From: an uncultured Clostridia bacterium | GTDB taxonomy: Bacteria; Bacillota; Clostridia; TANB77; CAG-508 | Direction: 5' to 3' | Length of the DNA: 6,334 bases | Assembly (NCBI GenBank): GCA_904419095.1 | Contig: CAJFQT010000085.1 | Location: forward strand, 1 to 6,334 | Shown: positions 6,174-6,334 of the stretch, in pieces | How positions within the stretch are numbered: position 1 is the stretch's first letter | Layout of the letters: every line of letters begins with the position of its first letter | Program-made: the position numbers and the translations under genes | The notes under the pieces: model-generated | Seen by the model: only the letters and a program-made list of their open reading frames with translations | The model's database searches: none | Told to the model about the DNA's origin: nothing

Positions 6174-6326
6174 ATGCTATTTTGTGTATTAAAAAAGACA
6201 ATTGGAGTTGCATTAATAGGTTTAGGAATAGGAATATTGCTAGTACTATTACTCCCTGTAACAGGTTGGCTATTTTTAATAGGAGTAGCATTGGCTTGTA
6301 TTGGAATAATGTGGCTTGCATGTTAA
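6174..6326 (+). CDS. Small integral membrane protein, 50 aa, two helices
   Basis: The ATG follows a very strong ribosome site (GGAGGGAG at 6161-6168, 5-base gap) and the frame runs 50 codons to TAA. After MLFCVLKK the product is almost wholly hydrophobic. One Gly-rich helix spans about 9-27 (glycines at 11, 16, 18 and 20) and a second about 32-50, with a short LPVTGW turn between (27-32) and a Cys at the very end. The Lys7-Lys8 pair suggests the N-terminus faces the cytoplasm, and a hairpin topology puts the C-terminus there too. The glycine spacing could support helix packing. I do not recognise the family with certainty; similar tiny two-helix proteins are common in clostridia. It diverges from nth across a 197-base A/T-rich gap. 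Strong translation signals and clean ends argue that it is real. Confidence 0.72.
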   Translation: MLFCVLKKTIGVALIGLGIGILLVLLLPVTGWLFLIGVALACIGIMWLAC

Positions 6327-6334
6327 ATTAGTCA

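Noticed and set aside
6126..6334. Repeated word ATTAGTCA near 6129 and at the right edge as possible direct repeats flanking the small membrane gene
   Set aside because: Eight bases of A/T-rich sequence recur easily by chance, and there is no transposase, inverted end or other mobile-element sign.

Overview
The base composition (strongly A+T rich, with ATA, AGA and AAA codons preferred) and the gene set point to a low-GC Gram-positive bacterium, most likely an anaerobic clostridium-type Firmicute. The order PASTA-domain Ser/Thr kinase, rsgA, rpe is a classic Firmicutes arrangement. I see no mobile element, CRISPR array, rRNA or tRNA, so this looks like an ordinary chromosomal core region.

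Layout. Bases 1-1688 (+) hold the 3' part of a PrkC-type kinase gene whose start lies outside the window. A 152-base gap with a 12-bp hairpin follows. Then come rsgA (1841-2725, +) and rpe (2719-3378, +), which overlap by 7 bases and are surely co-transcribed. A two-way terminator (3535-3568) separates them from a convergent gene (4925-3597, -) for a secreted/membrane protein with bactofilin-like beta-helix rungs, which has a near-consensus sigma-A promoter. Further right, a minus-strand unit reads nth (endonuclease III, 5976-5341), then a 47-residue four-cysteine protein with a TTG start (5288-5145), then a terminator (5104-5073). Divergent from nth, at the right edge, is a 50-residue two-helix membrane protein (6174-6326, +).

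How the genes fit together. PrkC senses muropeptides or lipid II through its extracellular PASTA repeats. In Bacillus subtilis it is known to phosphorylate the RsgA orthologue (CpgA), so kinase and ribosome-assembly GTPase form a functional pair. Rpe belongs to the pentose phosphate pathway and is a common passenger of this cluster. The beta-helix membrane protein could be another envelope component, but only by proximity. nth is base-excision DNA repair, and nothing in the sequence shows why the small Cys-rich protein follows it.

I did not find convincing evidence of a new multi-gene system. The items most worth a second look are the two very small proteins, the beta-helix/five-helix membrane protein, the divergent N-terminal third of Rpe, and a few unexplained inverted repeats and intergenic patches.
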